DNA from: Planctomycetaceae bacterium
GTDB lineage: Bacteria > Planctomycetota > Planctomycetia > Pirellulales > Pirellulaceae
Direction: 5' to 3'
DNA length: 55,366 nucleotides
NCBI GenBank assembly: GCA_027487485.1
Contig: JAIYDN010000114.1
Coordinates: 1-55,366, forward strand
Content: more notes on this DNA, generated by a model
Database searches by the model: none
Told to the model about the DNA's origin: nothing
The model's input: only the letters and a program-made list of their open reading frames with translations
DNA letters: not shown here
Position numbering within the stretch: position 1 is the stretch's first letter

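Noticed and set aside
21002-55366. Several separate genes in place of one giant gene
   Set aside because: No stop codon interrupts the frame and domain boundaries fall within continuous coding sequence; no internal start with a ribosome site and leader was seen.

Overview
The window reads as a planctomycete chromosome, most likely Pirellulaceae. The evidence is a DUF1549/DUF1553 plus DUF1501 operon (the planctomycete cytochrome-like module), an ECF sigma factor next to a Ser/Thr kinase with a C-terminal beta-propeller, several FHA proteins, few clear Shine-Dalgarno sites, and two giant exported proteins that open with the basic 'LEPR-XLL'-type leader typical of large planctomycete exoproteins. 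The genus cannot be fixed from the sequence alone.

Layout. Positions 1-1685 (minus) hold the N-terminal part of a giant beta-repeat exoprotein that runs off the left edge. Positions 1961-4479 (plus) carry an FHA protein and a peptidoglycan-binding protein with a YkuD/DUF5675-like His/Cys tail. Positions 5166-7350 (minus) carry an ECF sigma factor, a small protein with a divergent FHA-like fold, and an HTH-SnoaL regulator. Positions 7713-12402 (minus) are the DUF1549/LamG/DUF1553 and DUF1501 pair. Positions 12644-14332 (minus) encode an FHA-GAF histidine kinase. Positions 14333-15873 are non-coding and contain a duplicated hairpin-rich element. Positions 15874-19944 (minus) encode a Ser/Thr kinase with propeller and its ECF sigma factor, with a second HTH-SnoaL regulator divergent at 20174-20845.

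The right 62% of the window (21002-55366, plus) is one uninterrupted reading frame of 11,455 codons that is still open at the window edge. It encodes a mosaic exoprotein: LESREL leader, lipase-like alpha/beta hydrolase, peptidoglycan-binding-like domain, long beta-rich repeats with EF-hand-like loops, five blocks of RTX-type repeats, PPC domains, FG-GAP repeats, two seven-unit delta-60 arrays, ELWxxDG repeats, a leucine-rich repeat array split by inserted domains, SdrD-B-like, PKD/Ig-like, cohesin-dockerin-cohesin and MBG/YDG-type domains.

How the genes may work together (inference): both ECF sigma loci have an HTH-SnoaL neighbour plus a sensory partner (FHA-like in one, Ser/Thr kinase in the other). 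This looks like a repeated regulatory cassette, and the second copy sits directly upstream of the giant gene. FHA domains in three proteins fit phosphothreonine signalling from the kinase. The peptidoglycan-binding domains and giant exoproteins suggest a cell-surface theme.
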